Position numbers and translations under genes: made by a program. A stretch of 21,292 bases of DNA, taken from NCBI GenBank assembly GCA_947462865.1, contig CANHRW010000006.1, positions 1-21,292 of the forward strand, in the 5' to 3' direction. The notes below the pieces were generated by a model. That model was not told the origin of the DNA. It worked only from the letters and a program-made list of their open reading frames with translations, and did no database searches. Shown here piece by piece: positions 1 to 7,914 of the stretch; the stretch's first letter is position 1, and each line of letters starts with the position of its first letter. Source of the stretch: Bacteroidota bacterium (lineage in GTDB: Bacteria; Bacteroidota; Bacteroidia; UKL13-3).

Positions 1-2817
1 ACCCTGTTGAATTTGTTTACTTGGGAAAACATCTGTTTGCAACACCTCTCTCACCTTGTGATTGGACATGGCATTAGGGTCTGATTTAAGGTGTGCCGGT
101 GTAAATACATCGTTGCGGTAAAATGTGGTAGCTATTGTATACCATGCTAAATTGGCTCTTTTATAGCCATAATCTAATTTGCTTAGTGTATTCCCTTCCG
201 GAAACAAATCGGGCTGTCCTTGCGGAGTGCTAGCCAATGCCCAGGTATTGCCCATCCGTAAATCAAATGGTGTTTCTGCACCTTCAAAATCATCTACATA
301 GGCTGTTCCTTTTTGGCTCAATGAATTTTGTATACCTGGTATCAGGCGAGCATATTCACCCGCAACAGTTATGGTAGAAGTTTCCTTGGTTTCAATAAAA
401 GGTAGTTTGTCTACTAGCTTAGTCAACAGTCTAGAATTGCGTGTATAAGCACCATCAATACCAATGACCAAGTTTGAAATAGGTTCTTCTCCTATATTGA
501 CTTTAGGTGTTAAAGGTCTTTCAGTCATAAACATAAACGTTGACCCCAACACCAAATCTTTACTTTGTTTGTAATCAAAACGGGCACCCATCATGCTGCG
601 TTGTTGAATCTGAAACAAATTGTTACTTTCAGATGAAACCCTTATGATGGCTCCAGAATTGAGTAAAGCCGCATTTACAATTTTAACCCTACCCAAATTG
701 TAATCTACAATAAAGTCAGAATTTTCAACCAATTGTGCTCCATTAGCAGTAACCCTAACCGATCCTCTAGGAACATTGGTAGAACCCAAAGCGATTTCAT
801 TTGTACTAGAACCCTGATAACTTCCTCTGATAAAAAATTTATTGAATTGGGGTTGCTGAACGGCAGAAAACCTGGTTGAATCATACAAAGAATAAAAACA
901 ATAATAATTTGCCAAGGCTGGGTCTTGTTGAAATTTCTGCTGTAAGTATGTTCCAAAAGGTTCGGTGCTTGGTAAAAAAATACGCCCTGTTTGTGAGTTA
1001 ACGGTTACACCTTCAATAAAATCAAACAAGCCATCTGACACTTTTTCTTGTTGAGTATTGAGCTGGTCTAATTGAAAAACATTCAACAATGGAATACCAG
1101 TCAATTGAGGTTCATTTTTAACTGGTAAGTAGTTTAAATCTGCACCAGATGGATCATCAGCATAAACTATATTGAGTTTAAAATCTTTTTGTTGAATTTG
1201 AAATGCTCCCAATGAATACACATTCTTCATCATCAAATCCCACATAGGCAAATCAGGCCTTTGTGATGGTCCTTTAATCATTTTCAGAAACATGATTTCA
1301 GGAACCGCTGTATTGCGCGGAACATCTAAACTGAATTCTCCTACTTTAAATGGAATGCCATTAATTGTTCCCTCATATGCAACAGCAAGTACATCGTCAT
1401 TATTCAATGACTGGTTCAAAGAAATATAACCCAATCGTTGATTGAAGCTAAACTCATTGGGACCTAATTGACGTGCAAAATTAATGATTTGATATTGGGT
1501 AATTGGCAACAATTGTGTTTGAGATTCATCTGCCTTTAATTGATTTTGAATTTGATAACTAGCTCTCAAAACTGCAGCTTTATTGGCATCTCCGTTACCG
1601 TTTAAATATTGGTATAAGCCATTGACTTCATTGCCCAAATTTCCTCTAGATGCATTGATTGCCCAATTTGGATTGTTTCTTTTAGTCGTTTCACTTAAAT
1701 CTGAGAAACCAATCACATCTCTGGATTGCTCAAATGAACCCGTACGGTTTGTCACCCAAACTTCTACCCTTGTAATGACAACTGGAGAACCAATGAAGGG
1801 CAAATTGTTCAACCATTTTTCATAATTATCTCTAAAATAATGTGACAAAAAATAATGTCTATTCATGTCGTAGTTATCGCCCTGAATATCAAATCGAGTA
1901 GTCACTGATCCTCCTGACAACTCGGTTTCTTGAGTTTTACCTCTTTGTTGAGACACAACACCTGTAACCGTTAATTTTCCAAATTGAAGGGTCCCCTTTA
2001 CTCCAAATAAACTTTGGCTACCTTGAATCAACGAAGATTGCAAAGGCAGACCTACATTCCCTAATTCAATTTTTTTAATGATATCATCTTCCTTTCCTTC
2101 ATAATCGAGTTTCATTTGATTCTCAAACTCAAATGTGGCTTCTGTATCATAATTCAGATTCAATCTCATTTTCTCACCTATAGCACCACTCACATTCAAT
2201 TGAATTTTTTGTCTAAAATCGAACTGCCCAGTACTTTGTTGCCTCAATGAAAATGCTGGATTACGAACTGTATTGAAATTTCCAGAAAAAATCAATTCAG
2301 CAGTACCTCTTGGTTTGATATCTATAATGCCATTTCCAAAAATGCGGTCTATGACTTTGTTGCTAATGTTGAGTTGAGGGATAATGCCCGTTCCCCTTGT
2401 AAAATTTTGTGCTTGTGCCCTTTGTCTAAAGTATGAAGCGTTATTGCGTTGACTTTCTTTTTTAAATTGTTCACTTACCTTAATACTGCTTGGCAATTTG
2501 TAATCGGCAGGTCCAATTTTAGCTGAATATTTATAATCCATCTTATCTGGATCCAATTCAAAATTTTGTTTGATATTGGCAGGATCACTTAAATCTAATG
2601 GATGTTTGGGTGCATACAATTGATACGGTTTTTTATCCTGTATTGGATAGGGTAAATTTGTTTTACTCGTATCAACCTCTTCTGAATCAGGGACTAAAAT
2701 AGAGAAATCAGACAGTGGTTTGGTGTTACCTAAGGGCATTGAAGACCAAGCCAATGAGTATACAAAGGCAAATCCGACCAAAAGGTTTACATAAAGACTT
2801 TTTTTACTACTATACAA
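1..2817 (-). CDS. sprA: SprA, type IX secretion translocon / gliding motility protein (5' part, runs off left edge)
   Basis: SprA forms the very large outer-membrane beta-barrel through which Bacteroidota export type IX secretion substrates, including gliding adhesins. Reading the minus strand gives one uninterrupted frame of 939 codons. It starts with a signal-peptide-like segment (lysines at about residues 5-6, hydrophobic stretch about 8-21) and continues with the beta-rich repeats typical of SprA, e.g. FSLRQQSTGQFDF near residue 190 and YVDDFEGAETPFDLRMGNTW near 840-860. The family is around 2,400 residues, so roughly the N-terminal 40% is present. The only plausible start is TTG at 2817: the ruvA stop lies in the same frame 15 nt upstream, and the first in-frame ATG would delete the signal peptide. 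The ruvA-sprA order is a familiar Bacteroidota arrangement. Identity is secure; the start is inferred. Confidence 0.93.
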   Translation of the reverse strand, partial: MYSSKKSLYVNLLVGFAFVYSLAWSSMPLGNTKPLSDFSILVPDSEEVDTSKTNLPYPIQDKKPYQLYAPKHPLDLSDPANIKQNFELDPDKMDYKYSAKIGPADYKLPSSIKVSEQFKKESQRNNASYFRQRAQAQNFTRGTGIIPQLNISNKVIDRIFGNGIIDIKPRGTAELIFSGNFNTVRNPAFSLRQQSTGQFDFRQKIQLNVSGAIGEKMRLNLNYDTEATFEFENQMKLDYEGKEDDIIKKIELGNVGLPLQSSLIQGSQSLFGVKGTLQFGKLTVTGVVSQQRGKTQETELSGGSVTTRFDIQGDNYDMNRHYFLSHYFRDNYEKWLNNLPFIGSPVVITRVEVWVTNRTGSFEQSRDVIGFSDLSETTKRNNPNWAINASRGNLGNEVNGLYQYLNGNGDANKAAVLRASYQIQNQLKADESQTQLLPITQYQIINFARQLGPNEFSFNQRLGYISLNQSLNNDDVLAVAYEGTINGIPFKVGEFSLDVPRNTAVPEIMFLKMIKGPSQRPDLPMWDLMMKNVYSLGAFQIQQKDFKLNIVYADDPSGADLNYLPVKNEPQLTGIPLLNVFQLDQLNTQQEKVSDGLFDFIEGVTVNSQTGRIFLPSTEPFGTYLQQKFQQDPALANYYCFYSLYDSTRFSAVQQPQFNKFFIRGSYQGSSTNEIALGSTNVPRGSVRVTANGAQLVENSDFIVDYNLGRVKIVNAALLNSGAIIRVSSESNNLFQIQQRSMMGARFDYKQSKDLVLGSTFMFMTERPLTPKVNIGEEPISNLVIGIDGAYTRNSRLLTKLVDKLPFIETKETSTITVAGEYARLIPGIQNSLSQKGTAYVDDFEGAETPFDLRMGNTWALASTPQGQPDLFPEGNTLSKLDYGYKRANLAWYTIATTFYRNDVFTPAHLKSDPNAMSNHKVREVLQTDVFPSKQIQQG

Positions 2818-2832
2818 AGTAGATGTTTCCCA

Positions 2833-3417
2833 TCAAAGAATTTTTAAAGTTAATTTAACCAATTGTTCAACGCTCAAATTAGGGTTTTGTTGCCTTATTT
2901 TATTGAGACCTTTTTCAGATTCAACTTTTGAGAATCCTAGCATCTGCAATGCTGCCAATGCTTCTTCAACATCTTTGTTTGCAACTTGTAATCCTGTGCC
3001 CATGCCTTCATCGCCAATCTTTTTCAATTTGTCCTGTAAATCAATCACAAGCCTTTGTGCTGTTTTGGGGCCAATCCCCTTGATGGTTTTCAGCAATGCC
3101 CAATTACCTGCTAAAATAGCCTGCGTAATTTCATGAACTTTCAAACTAGACAAAATTACCCTAGCCGTATTGGCTCCCACCCCGCTTACAGAAATGAGTT
3201 GCAAAAATAATTGTCGCTCATTTTCTTCAGCAAAACCAAATAAAGTGTGGCTATCTTCCTTGATACTCAGGTAAGTTAGTAATTTTACTTGATCTGCTTC
3301 ACCCAACAATCCATAGGTATTAAAGGAAATCTGAATCCCATAACCAATGCCATTGCAGTCTATCACCACATAGGCTGGCGAACGATACGTAATTTTTCCT
3401 TGAATATGCGTTATCAC
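2833..3417 (-). CDS. ruvA: Holliday junction branch migration complex subunit RuvA
   Basis: RuvA binds four-way DNA junctions and loads the RuvB helicase for branch migration. The product is 194 residues, the usual family length. An N-terminal OB-fold (about 1-63) is followed by two helix-hairpin-helix motifs, LISVSGVGANTARVIL (about 74-89) and LKTIKGIGPKTAQRLV (about 109-124), and a C-terminal three-helix domain III (about 149-194) that contacts RuvB. The start is GTG at 3417, which gives the expected MITHIQGKI beginning; no in-frame ATG lies nearby. Its TGA stop overlaps an ATG (TGATG), but that ATG frame closes after seven codons, so sprA must start further down at a TTG. ruvA and sprA are probably co-transcribed. 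It is divergent from the small lipoprotein gene, with 81 bp between them. Confidence 0.96.
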   Translation of the reverse strand: MITHIQGKITYRSPAYVVIDCNGIGYGIQISFNTYGLLGEADQVKLLTYLSIKEDSHTLFGFAEENERQLFLQLISVSGVGANTARVILSSLKVHEITQAILAGNWALLKTIKGIGPKTAQRLVIDLQDKLKKIGDEGMGTGLQVANKDVEEALAALQMLGFSKVESEKGLNKIRQQNPNLSVEQLVKLTLKIL

Positions 3418-3423
3418 AATTGT

Positions 3424-3455
3424 TTTGCTTGACTCGCAAAATAATAAAATCTTTG
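3424..3455 (+). promoter_or_regulatory. Possible promoter for the small lipoprotein gene
   Basis: TTTG (3424-3427), a 20-nt gap, then AATCTTTG (3448-3455), one mismatch from TAnnTTTG. The spacing is ideal for a Bacteroidota sigma factor, and the ATG at 3499 would have a leader of roughly 35 nt. It overlaps the minus-strand candidate for ruvA. Confidence 0.3.
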
Positions 3456-3464
3456 AAATTCAAA
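3437..3464 (-). promoter_or_regulatory. Possible promoter for ruvA-sprA
   Basis: On the minus strand, TTTG (3464-3461) is followed after 16 nt by TTATTTTG (3444-3437), one mismatch from the Bacteroidota -7 consensus TAnnTTTG. The spacing is a little short. Transcription would start about 10-15 nt before the GTG of ruvA. It overlaps the candidate divergent promoter for the gene at 3499. AT-rich sequence makes chance matches likely. Confidence 0.25.
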
Positions 3465-3498
3465 AGCCCTATCTTTCAATCAATTTTAAATAGTATAC

Positions 3499-3816
3499 AT
3501 GAAAATTTCTCCCTTTTTGTTTTGGAGCCTCTTCATCTTGGCTTTTGGAGCCAATTCTTGTCAAATAATAGGACTAAAAAAAATAAACGCTTCATGGGAA
3601 AATGGGCTACTGAAGACCTCGGGATGGCAGAAAAATGGGAATAAAACAGGCCAATGGAAAAATTACAGCAGTACAGGTTGGCTAGAATCTAGAGAAAAAT
3701 GGGCTAATGGAAATCTAAAATGGACCATTTATTACAACGAAAAACACCAAAAAACGTCATGGAAAAATAACAAAGGTGAAGAAAAATTTTTTAAGTCTTG
3801 TGAATGTAACCGCTAG
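3499..3816 (+). CDS. Small predicted lipoprotein with MORN/YwqK-like repeats
   Basis: A 105-residue protein that I cannot assign to a named gene. Residues 1-20 form a hydrophobic export signal ending in AFGANSC; Cys21 could be lipidated, although the lipobox is not canonical (Ala at -3, Ser at -1). The mature part is rich in Trp, Lys, Asn and Gly, with a repeating pattern of the type TGQWKNYSSTGWLESREKW...NG, reminiscent of MORN repeats and of the YwqK antitoxin-like family found in many Bacteroidota envelope proteins. Just over two repeat units are visible. It is convergent with apaG: the two stop codons share the palindrome CTAG at 3813-3816. Function unknown; likely attached to the cell envelope. 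The repeat assignment is by eye. Confidence 0.7.
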   Translation: MKISPFLFWSLFILAFGANSCQIIGLKKINASWENGLLKTSGWQKNGNKTGQWKNYSSTGWLESREKWANGNLKWTIYYNEKHQKTSWKNNKGEEKFFKSCECNR

Positions 3817-4199
3817 TTTAGTTGGTAAGGTGCTACCAAATCAAAAGCCGGTATTTGAACCTCTATTAGCTTCCCATCTATGAGGCGTTCCATTTGGTAA
3901 GTACCTTTCATCCTTCCAATAGTTGAATTCAAGGCACAACCAGAAACATATTTAAAAGTTTCGCCTGGCTCTAAAACAGGTTGCTGACCTACAACACCCT
4001 CTCCTTCTACCTCCATATCGCCATCAAGTGGGTCTATAATTAACCAATGTCTTCTCAATAATTTTACTGTGTAATCGCCCAAATTACTAATACGAATTCT
4101 GTAAACAAACATACGACAGAGTTTATCATCGTCTTGTTGTTCGCCATTGTACGAGGTTTCAACCTCTATTTGAATCTGATTTGTAATTGCAACAGGCAT
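3813..4199 (-). CDS. apaG: ApaG domain protein (Co2+/Mg2+ efflux protein ApaG family)
   Basis: A 128-residue single-domain protein of the ApaG/DUF525 family, a fibronectin-III-like beta-sandwich. The family was historically linked to Co2+ resistance and diadenosine-tetraphosphate metabolism in enterobacteria; its biochemical role is unsettled. Diagnostic segments are YRIRISNLG (about 33-41), RRHWLIID (49-56), GVVGQQPVLEPGETFKYVSG (about 68-87) and the C-terminal GRMKGTYQM (about 95-103). I chose the ATG at 4199 over an upstream in-frame start at 4235 because it gives the normal family length and the conserved opening MPVAITNQIQIEVET. It stands alone, convergent with the small lipoprotein gene and divergent from the metallophosphatase gene. 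Confidence 0.93.
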   Translation of the reverse strand: MPVAITNQIQIEVETSYNGEQQDDDKLCRMFVYRIRISNLGDYTVKLLRRHWLIIDPLDGDMEVEGEGVVGQQPVLEPGETFKYVSGCALNSTIGRMKGTYQMERLIDGKLIEVQIPAFDLVAPYQLN

Positions 4200-4236
4200 G
4201 TTCAATTTTTTAACAAGATAAAAAACGAAAACCAAG

Positions 4237-4252
4237 GTTCAAAATCTTGAAC
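4237..4252. repeat. Short inverted repeat between divergent genes
   Basis: GTTCAA and TTGAAC flank a 4-nt spacer (AATC) in the 111-bp gap between apaG and the metallophosphatase gene. The dyad could be an operator for either divergent gene. A 6-bp dyad is weak evidence in AT-rich DNA. Nothing else recognisable is in this gap; I saw no good TAnnTTTG promoter for either gene. Confidence 0.3.
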
Positions 4253-4310
4253 ATAAAATGACATTAAATTAACCTGAAAGTGATATTGAGATTAGAAAAT
4301 TGTGTCAGTT

Positions 4311-5156
4311 ATGGCTAACAATCCAAGAAAAATACATTTGGCATGCATTTCGGATGTACACCTTGGTACATTTGGATGTAAGGCAAAAGAATTGAACCGG
4401 TATTTGAAAAGTATCGAACCTGAAATCTTGATTTTAAATGGAGACATTATTGATATCTGGCAATTCAGTAAAAGCTACTGGCCAAACGCTCACATGAAAA
4501 TCATTCAAAGAATATTAAAGATGATGGGTAAAGGCACCAAAGTGTATTACTTAACAGGAAACCACGATGAAATGCTGAGGAAGTTTGCCGATTTTAGTAT
4601 GCATAATTTTGAATTGTGTAACAAATTGGTTCTAGAATTAGACGAAGAAAAAGCCTGGTTTTTTCATGGAGATGTATTTGATATTACCATGAAACATAGC
4701 AAATGGTTGGCAAAATTAGGAGCCATCGGATACGATACACTTATACTTTTGAATGCATTTGTGAATTGGATCAGTGTAAAAATTGGTAGAGAAAAGTTGT
4801 CTATTTCAAAGCAAATTAAAAACGGGTTTAAACAAGCTTTGAAATTTATTGCTGACTTTGAACAAACAGCCATTGAATTGGCACTTAAAAAAGATTACGA
4901 TTATGTTGTATGTGGCCATATCCATCAACCTCAAATGAGGCTCGTAGAAAAAGATGGCAAGCAAATTACTTATCTCAACAGTGGCGATTGGGTTGAAAAT
5001 TTAACAGCGTTAGAATACCAAAACAAAGAGTGGAAATTGATTTCCTACCACGAGTTATTTGATACGGATAGTGAATGGGCAGATGAGGTTGATGAAGCCG
5101 TTGATTTGAACCAATACACCAATATTCAAATGCTTTACCAAACCATTATAAAATGA
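4311..5156 (+). CDS. LpxH-like metallophosphatase (UDP-2,3-diacylglucosamine diphosphatase family)
   Basis: A 281-residue calcineurin-like phosphoesterase. The complete two-metal site is visible: SDVHLG (14-19), GDIID (44-48), GNHD (83-86), HGD (119-121) and GHIHQP (202-207). The spacing, and the middle helical stretch between the HGD and GHxH motifs (about 125-190), resemble LpxH, which cleaves UDP-2,3-diacylglucosamine in lipid A synthesis. However, a second and more typical LpxH-like gene lies at 8745-9494, so this one may act on a different nucleotide-sugar lipid or pyrophosphate. I preferred ATG at 4311 to an in-frame GTG at 4302; both leave the motifs intact. The stop overlaps the next gene's start (ATGA), implying translational coupling with the glycosyltransferase. 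Family is certain; substrate is not. Confidence 0.9.
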   Translation: MANNPRKIHLACISDVHLGTFGCKAKELNRYLKSIEPEILILNGDIIDIWQFSKSYWPNAHMKIIQRILKMMGKGTKVYYLTGNHDEMLRKFADFSMHNFELCNKLVLELDEEKAWFFHGDVFDITMKHSKWLAKLGAIGYDTLILLNAFVNWISVKIGREKLSISKQIKNGFKQALKFIADFEQTAIELALKKDYDYVVCGHIHQPQMRLVEKDGKQITYLNSGDWVENLTALEYQNKEWKLISYHELFDTDSEWADEVDEAVDLNQYTNIQMLYQTIIK

Positions 5157-6160
5157 AAATTTTATTTGCCATACAAGGAACTGGAAACGGTCACATAAGC
5201 CGAGCCAAAGAGATCATCCCCTATTTATTAAAATATGGTGAACTCGATTTATTGGTAAGTGGGAACCAGAACGAAGTGCAATTGCCCCAACTGGTAAAAT
5301 TTAAAAAAAATGGCATTGGGTTTACCTTCGGTAAAAAAGGTGGAGTAGATCTTATAGATTCTATTAAACAGCTAAAACCATTCGATTTTTTTAGGGATAT
5401 TTATCAATTGCCTGTAGAAAAATACGATTTAGTTATCAATGATTTTGAACCAGTTTCTGCATGGGCCTGTAAAATCAAAAAAACACCATGTTTTGGATTG
5501 AGTCACCAAGCCTCATTTTTGTCTCCTAAAACACCAAAAATTGAAAGCAAAGACCCATTTTCACCATGGATATTAAAAAATTATGCTCCGGTAACCGATA
5601 AAATTGGATTTCATTTTCAAGCATACGACACCTTTATAAAGACGCCAGTAATCAGAAGTTTAGTTAGAAAAAATGGACTCAGTAACAAGGGTCACATAAC
5701 CGTATACTTGCCAGCCTACAGCGACGAAATTGTTACGAAATTTTTTAACAGAATTCCTGAAATTGAGTGGCATGTATTCAGTAAACATAGCAAGAAGGCT
5801 TATTATGCAAACAATGTAAGCATTCAGCCAATACATAATTTAGCTTTCATAGAAAGCCTTTGCAGCAGTGATGGCTTAATCACCAATGGTGGCTTTGAAA
5901 GCCCGGCTGAGGCTATGTATTTAAAGAAGAAACTCATGGTCATACCAATGAACAACCAGTACGAACAATTGTGTAATGCAAAAGCTTTGAAAATGATGGG
6001 CATAACCGTCTTACACAAAATTGATGATACTTTTTATAACAGCCTGCACAATTGGTTGGAATATGCTTGCCCCGTAAATGTAAATTATTACGACACGGTT
6101 GAACAAACCATTGAAGAGCTCATGTATAAAACTGCACCCAATTTAAAATTGGCACTATAA
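5153..6160 (+). CDS. GT-B fold glycosyltransferase of the MJ1255/MurG-like type
   Basis: A 335-residue glycosyltransferase. The N-terminus IQGTGNGHISRA (7-18) is the glycine-rich acceptor loop of MurG/UGT-like GT-B enzymes. The C-terminal half carries a donor-binding region, SDGLITNGGFESPAEAMYLK (239-258), followed by PMNNQYEQ (265-272), as in the archaeal/bacterial MJ1255 family. No transmembrane helix or signal is evident, so it probably works at the cytoplasmic face of the membrane using a nucleotide-sugar donor. It overlaps the preceding metallophosphatase by 4 bp, which suggests a two-step path on one glycolipid or surface sugar. Sugar and acceptor are unknown. Assignment as a glycosyltransferase is strong by motif; the pathway is inference. 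Confidence 0.88.
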   Translation: MKILFAIQGTGNGHISRAKEIIPYLLKYGELDLLVSGNQNEVQLPQLVKFKKNGIGFTFGKKGGVDLIDSIKQLKPFDFFRDIYQLPVEKYDLVINDFEPVSAWACKIKKTPCFGLSHQASFLSPKTPKIESKDPFSPWILKNYAPVTDKIGFHFQAYDTFIKTPVIRSLVRKNGLSNKGHITVYLPAYSDEIVTKFFNRIPEIEWHVFSKHSKKAYYANNVSIQPIHNLAFIESLCSSDGLITNGGFESPAEAMYLKKKLMVIPMNNQYEQLCNAKALKMMGITVLHKIDDTFYNSLHNWLEYACPVNVNYYDTVEQTIEELMYKTAPNLKLAL

Positions 6161-6182
6161 GCGAGTTTTATCGTTATCATTT

Positions 6183-6190
6183 TATCTTTG
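6183..6190 (+). promoter_or_regulatory. Perfect -7 box close to the start of the 190-residue protein
   Basis: TATCTTTG matches TAnnTTTG exactly and ends 5 nt before the ATG at 6196. If used, transcription would begin at or next to the ATG, giving a leaderless or nearly leaderless mRNA. No convincing TTTG lies about 20 nt upstream, so it may be chance. Confidence 0.25.
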
Positions 6191-6195
6191 AGGCT

Positions 6196-6768
6196 ATGCA
6201 AGAATTAGAGCCTTTTTACAGATGGCGCGATATTTACCAAAGTGAGAACGACAACAACTCTCCATTTTATGGCAGAGAATACAGCGAATTTGAATTTACC
6301 AATCAGGTGTACAATTACCTCATACATCCACAATGGGATGAATTTGGGTCTCCAACATTGTATGTAAAAATTTTATACGCTGATTACTTTAAGCAGTTTG
6401 CCATACTTGAACTCATAGGCGAATGGAATGATGCCATTCACAACGATGTCATGTTTTTAAAAAGAGAAGTTGCAGAACCACTTAACATGGCTGGTATCAA
6501 TAAATTTATTTTAATAGGCGAAAACATCATGAATTTTCATGGTTCTGATGACAGCTATTATGAAGAATGGTACCAAGATGTAGAAGCCGAAGACGGCTGG
6601 ATTGTTGCATTAAATTTTCACCCACATGTATTGGAAGAATTCAAGCAATACAACTTAGATTATTATTTGGTATTTGGGGGTGAATTAGACCAATTTAATT
6701 GGAGGAAATTCAACCCATTGCAATTGTATAGTGAGGTTCAAAAAATAATCAGCCACCGCTTGGGTTAG
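6196..6768 (+). CDS. Conserved Bacteroidota protein of unknown function
   Basis: A soluble acidic protein of 190 residues with no signal peptide or membrane segment. The N-terminal FYRWRDIYQSENDNNSPFYG (7-26) and an aromatic-rich middle and C-terminus are what I recall from an uncharacterised Bacteroidota family; I know no function. Tyr, Trp, Phe, Asp and Glu dominate, and I can find no catalytic signature. The conserved-looking opening supports the ATG at 6196. The gap from the upstream glycosyltransferase is only 35 bp, so it may be the last gene of that run, although a TAnnTTTG box lies just before it. It is convergent with prfA, with 6 bp between the stops. Confidence 0.82.
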   Translation: MQELEPFYRWRDIYQSENDNNSPFYGREYSEFEFTNQVYNYLIHPQWDEFGSPTLYVKILYADYFKQFAILELIGEWNDAIHNDVMFLKREVAEPLNMAGINKFILIGENIMNFHGSDDSYYEEWYQDVEAEDGWIVALNFHPHVLEEFKQYNLDYYLVFGGELDQFNWRKFNPLQLYSEVQKIISHRLG

Positions 6769-6774
6769 GCTGTT

Positions 6775-7848
6775 TTAAGCACCAAAACCTTCTTTTAGTT
6801 TTTCTGCATTTTCAGCAATTTGCAATTGGTCTATGAACTCCTGAATTTCTCCACTCATTACCTCAGGCAAATTGTATTTTGTAAAATTAATGCGGTGATC
6901 GGTTACTCTAGATTGTGGGTAGTTATAGGTTCTAATTTTGGCAGAGCGGTCTCCAGTTGAAACCATTGTTTTTCTTCTGCTCGAAATGGCATCATTGTGC
7001 TTTTGAAGCTCAATTTCATACAATTTGGTCCTTAACATTTGCATAGCCCTTTCTCTGTTGCCATTCTGGGTTCTTTCTACCTGACAAACTACCACAATTC
7101 CTGAAGGTTTATGTGTGAGCATGACCTTACTTTCTACCTTGTTTACATTTTGACCGCCAGCACCCCCTGAACGGGCAGTTTGCATTTCAATATCGGCCGG
7201 ATTGAGTTCAAAATCTACTTCTTCAGCCTCAGGTAAAACCACAATAGTAGCCGCAGAAGTATGAACACGGCCTTGGGTTTCTGTATCAGGAACGCGTTGC
7301 ACCCTGTGTACACCACTTTCATATTTTAAGATACCATAAACTTCTTCTCCGCTTACCTCAATGATGATTTCTTTGTATCCTCCTGCTGTTCCTTCAGTAA
7401 AATCTACAACTTCAGTTTTCCAACCCCTTTTTTCACAGAAATACATATACATTCTATACAAATCACCTGCAAAAATACTGGCCTCATCACCACCAGTTCC
7501 TGCCCTAATTTCAAGCACTGCATTTTTAAGGTCTTCTGGTTCTTTAGGTATCAATAAAATTCTAATTTCTTCTTCCATAGGTTGAAGCAATGGCTCTAAT
7601 TCATCTAATTCTGCTTTGGCCATTTCGCGCATTTCTTCATCCTTTTCTGTTTTCAGAATTTCCTTTGCACCAGCCAAATTCCCTACCAAATTTCTGTATT
7701 CGAAATATTTATCAACTATGGCTTGAAGCCCTTTGTATTCTCTATTCAATTGGGTAAAACGCTTCATGTCAGCTACAACATCTGGTTGGCTGAGTGTTTC
7801 TTCTACTTGTTTGAATCTATTGTAAATTGCTTCTAATTTGTCTAACAT
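6775..7848 (-). CDS. prfA: Peptide chain release factor 1
   Basis: RF1 recognises UAA and UAG in the ribosomal A site and triggers peptide release. The product is 357 residues, the normal length. The codon-recognition tripeptide is PDT (187-189) in HRVQRVPDTETQGR, the PxT form that separates RF1 from RF2 (SPF). The catalytic GGQ is at 231-233 in SGGAGGQNVNKVES. The N-terminal helical domain (about 1-110) and RAGTGGDEA (115-123) are also typical. ATG at 7848 gives the expected start. It is the last gene of the minus-strand cluster beginning at 12755; the 66-bp gap to the gene before it holds a perfect TAnnTTTG box, so it may also have its own promoter. Confidence 0.97.
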   Translation of the reverse strand: MLDKLEAIYNRFKQVEETLSQPDVVADMKRFTQLNREYKGLQAIVDKYFEYRNLVGNLAGAKEILKTEKDEEMREMAKAELDELEPLLQPMEEEIRILLIPKEPEDLKNAVLEIRAGTGGDEASIFAGDLYRMYMYFCEKRGWKTEVVDFTEGTAGGYKEIIIEVSGEEVYGILKYESGVHRVQRVPDTETQGRVHTSAATIVVLPEAEEVDFELNPADIEMQTARSGGAGGQNVNKVESKVMLTHKPSGIVVVCQVERTQNGNRERAMQMLRTKLYEIELQKHNDAISSRRKTMVSTGDRSAKIRTYNYPQSRVTDHRINFTKYNLPEVMSGEIQEFIDQLQIAENAEKLKEGFGA

Positions 7849-7865
7849 GTACTTATTTTAGGGGG

Positions 7866-7873
7866 CAAAGATA
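7866..7873 (-). promoter_or_regulatory. Candidate -7 box for prfA
   Basis: The minus strand reads TATCTTTG, an exact TAnnTTTG match, 17 nt before the prfA ATG. A TTTG at 7881-7878 is far too close to serve as the -33 element, and none is found at the proper distance. This would give a leader of about 10 nt. Confidence 0.3.
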
Positions 7874-7914
7874 AGTTCAAATTTGATTATTCCATTGGTT
7901 AATCAGTTGAAGCA

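Noticed and set aside
705..956. 83-codon minus-strand open frame
   Set aside because: Same strand but shifted frame within sprA; the sprA frame is continuous through this region and has family motifs on both sides.
2831..2833. ATG overlapping the ruvA stop (TGATG) as the start of sprA
   Set aside because: That frame reaches TAG after seven codons; only the TTG-started frame leads into the SprA protein. No simple one-base indel in the A7 run would rescue it, because the stops come before the run.
4302..4310. GTG start for the metallophosphatase at 4302
   Set aside because: ATG three codons later at 4311 is a stronger start, and the added residues contribute nothing visible.
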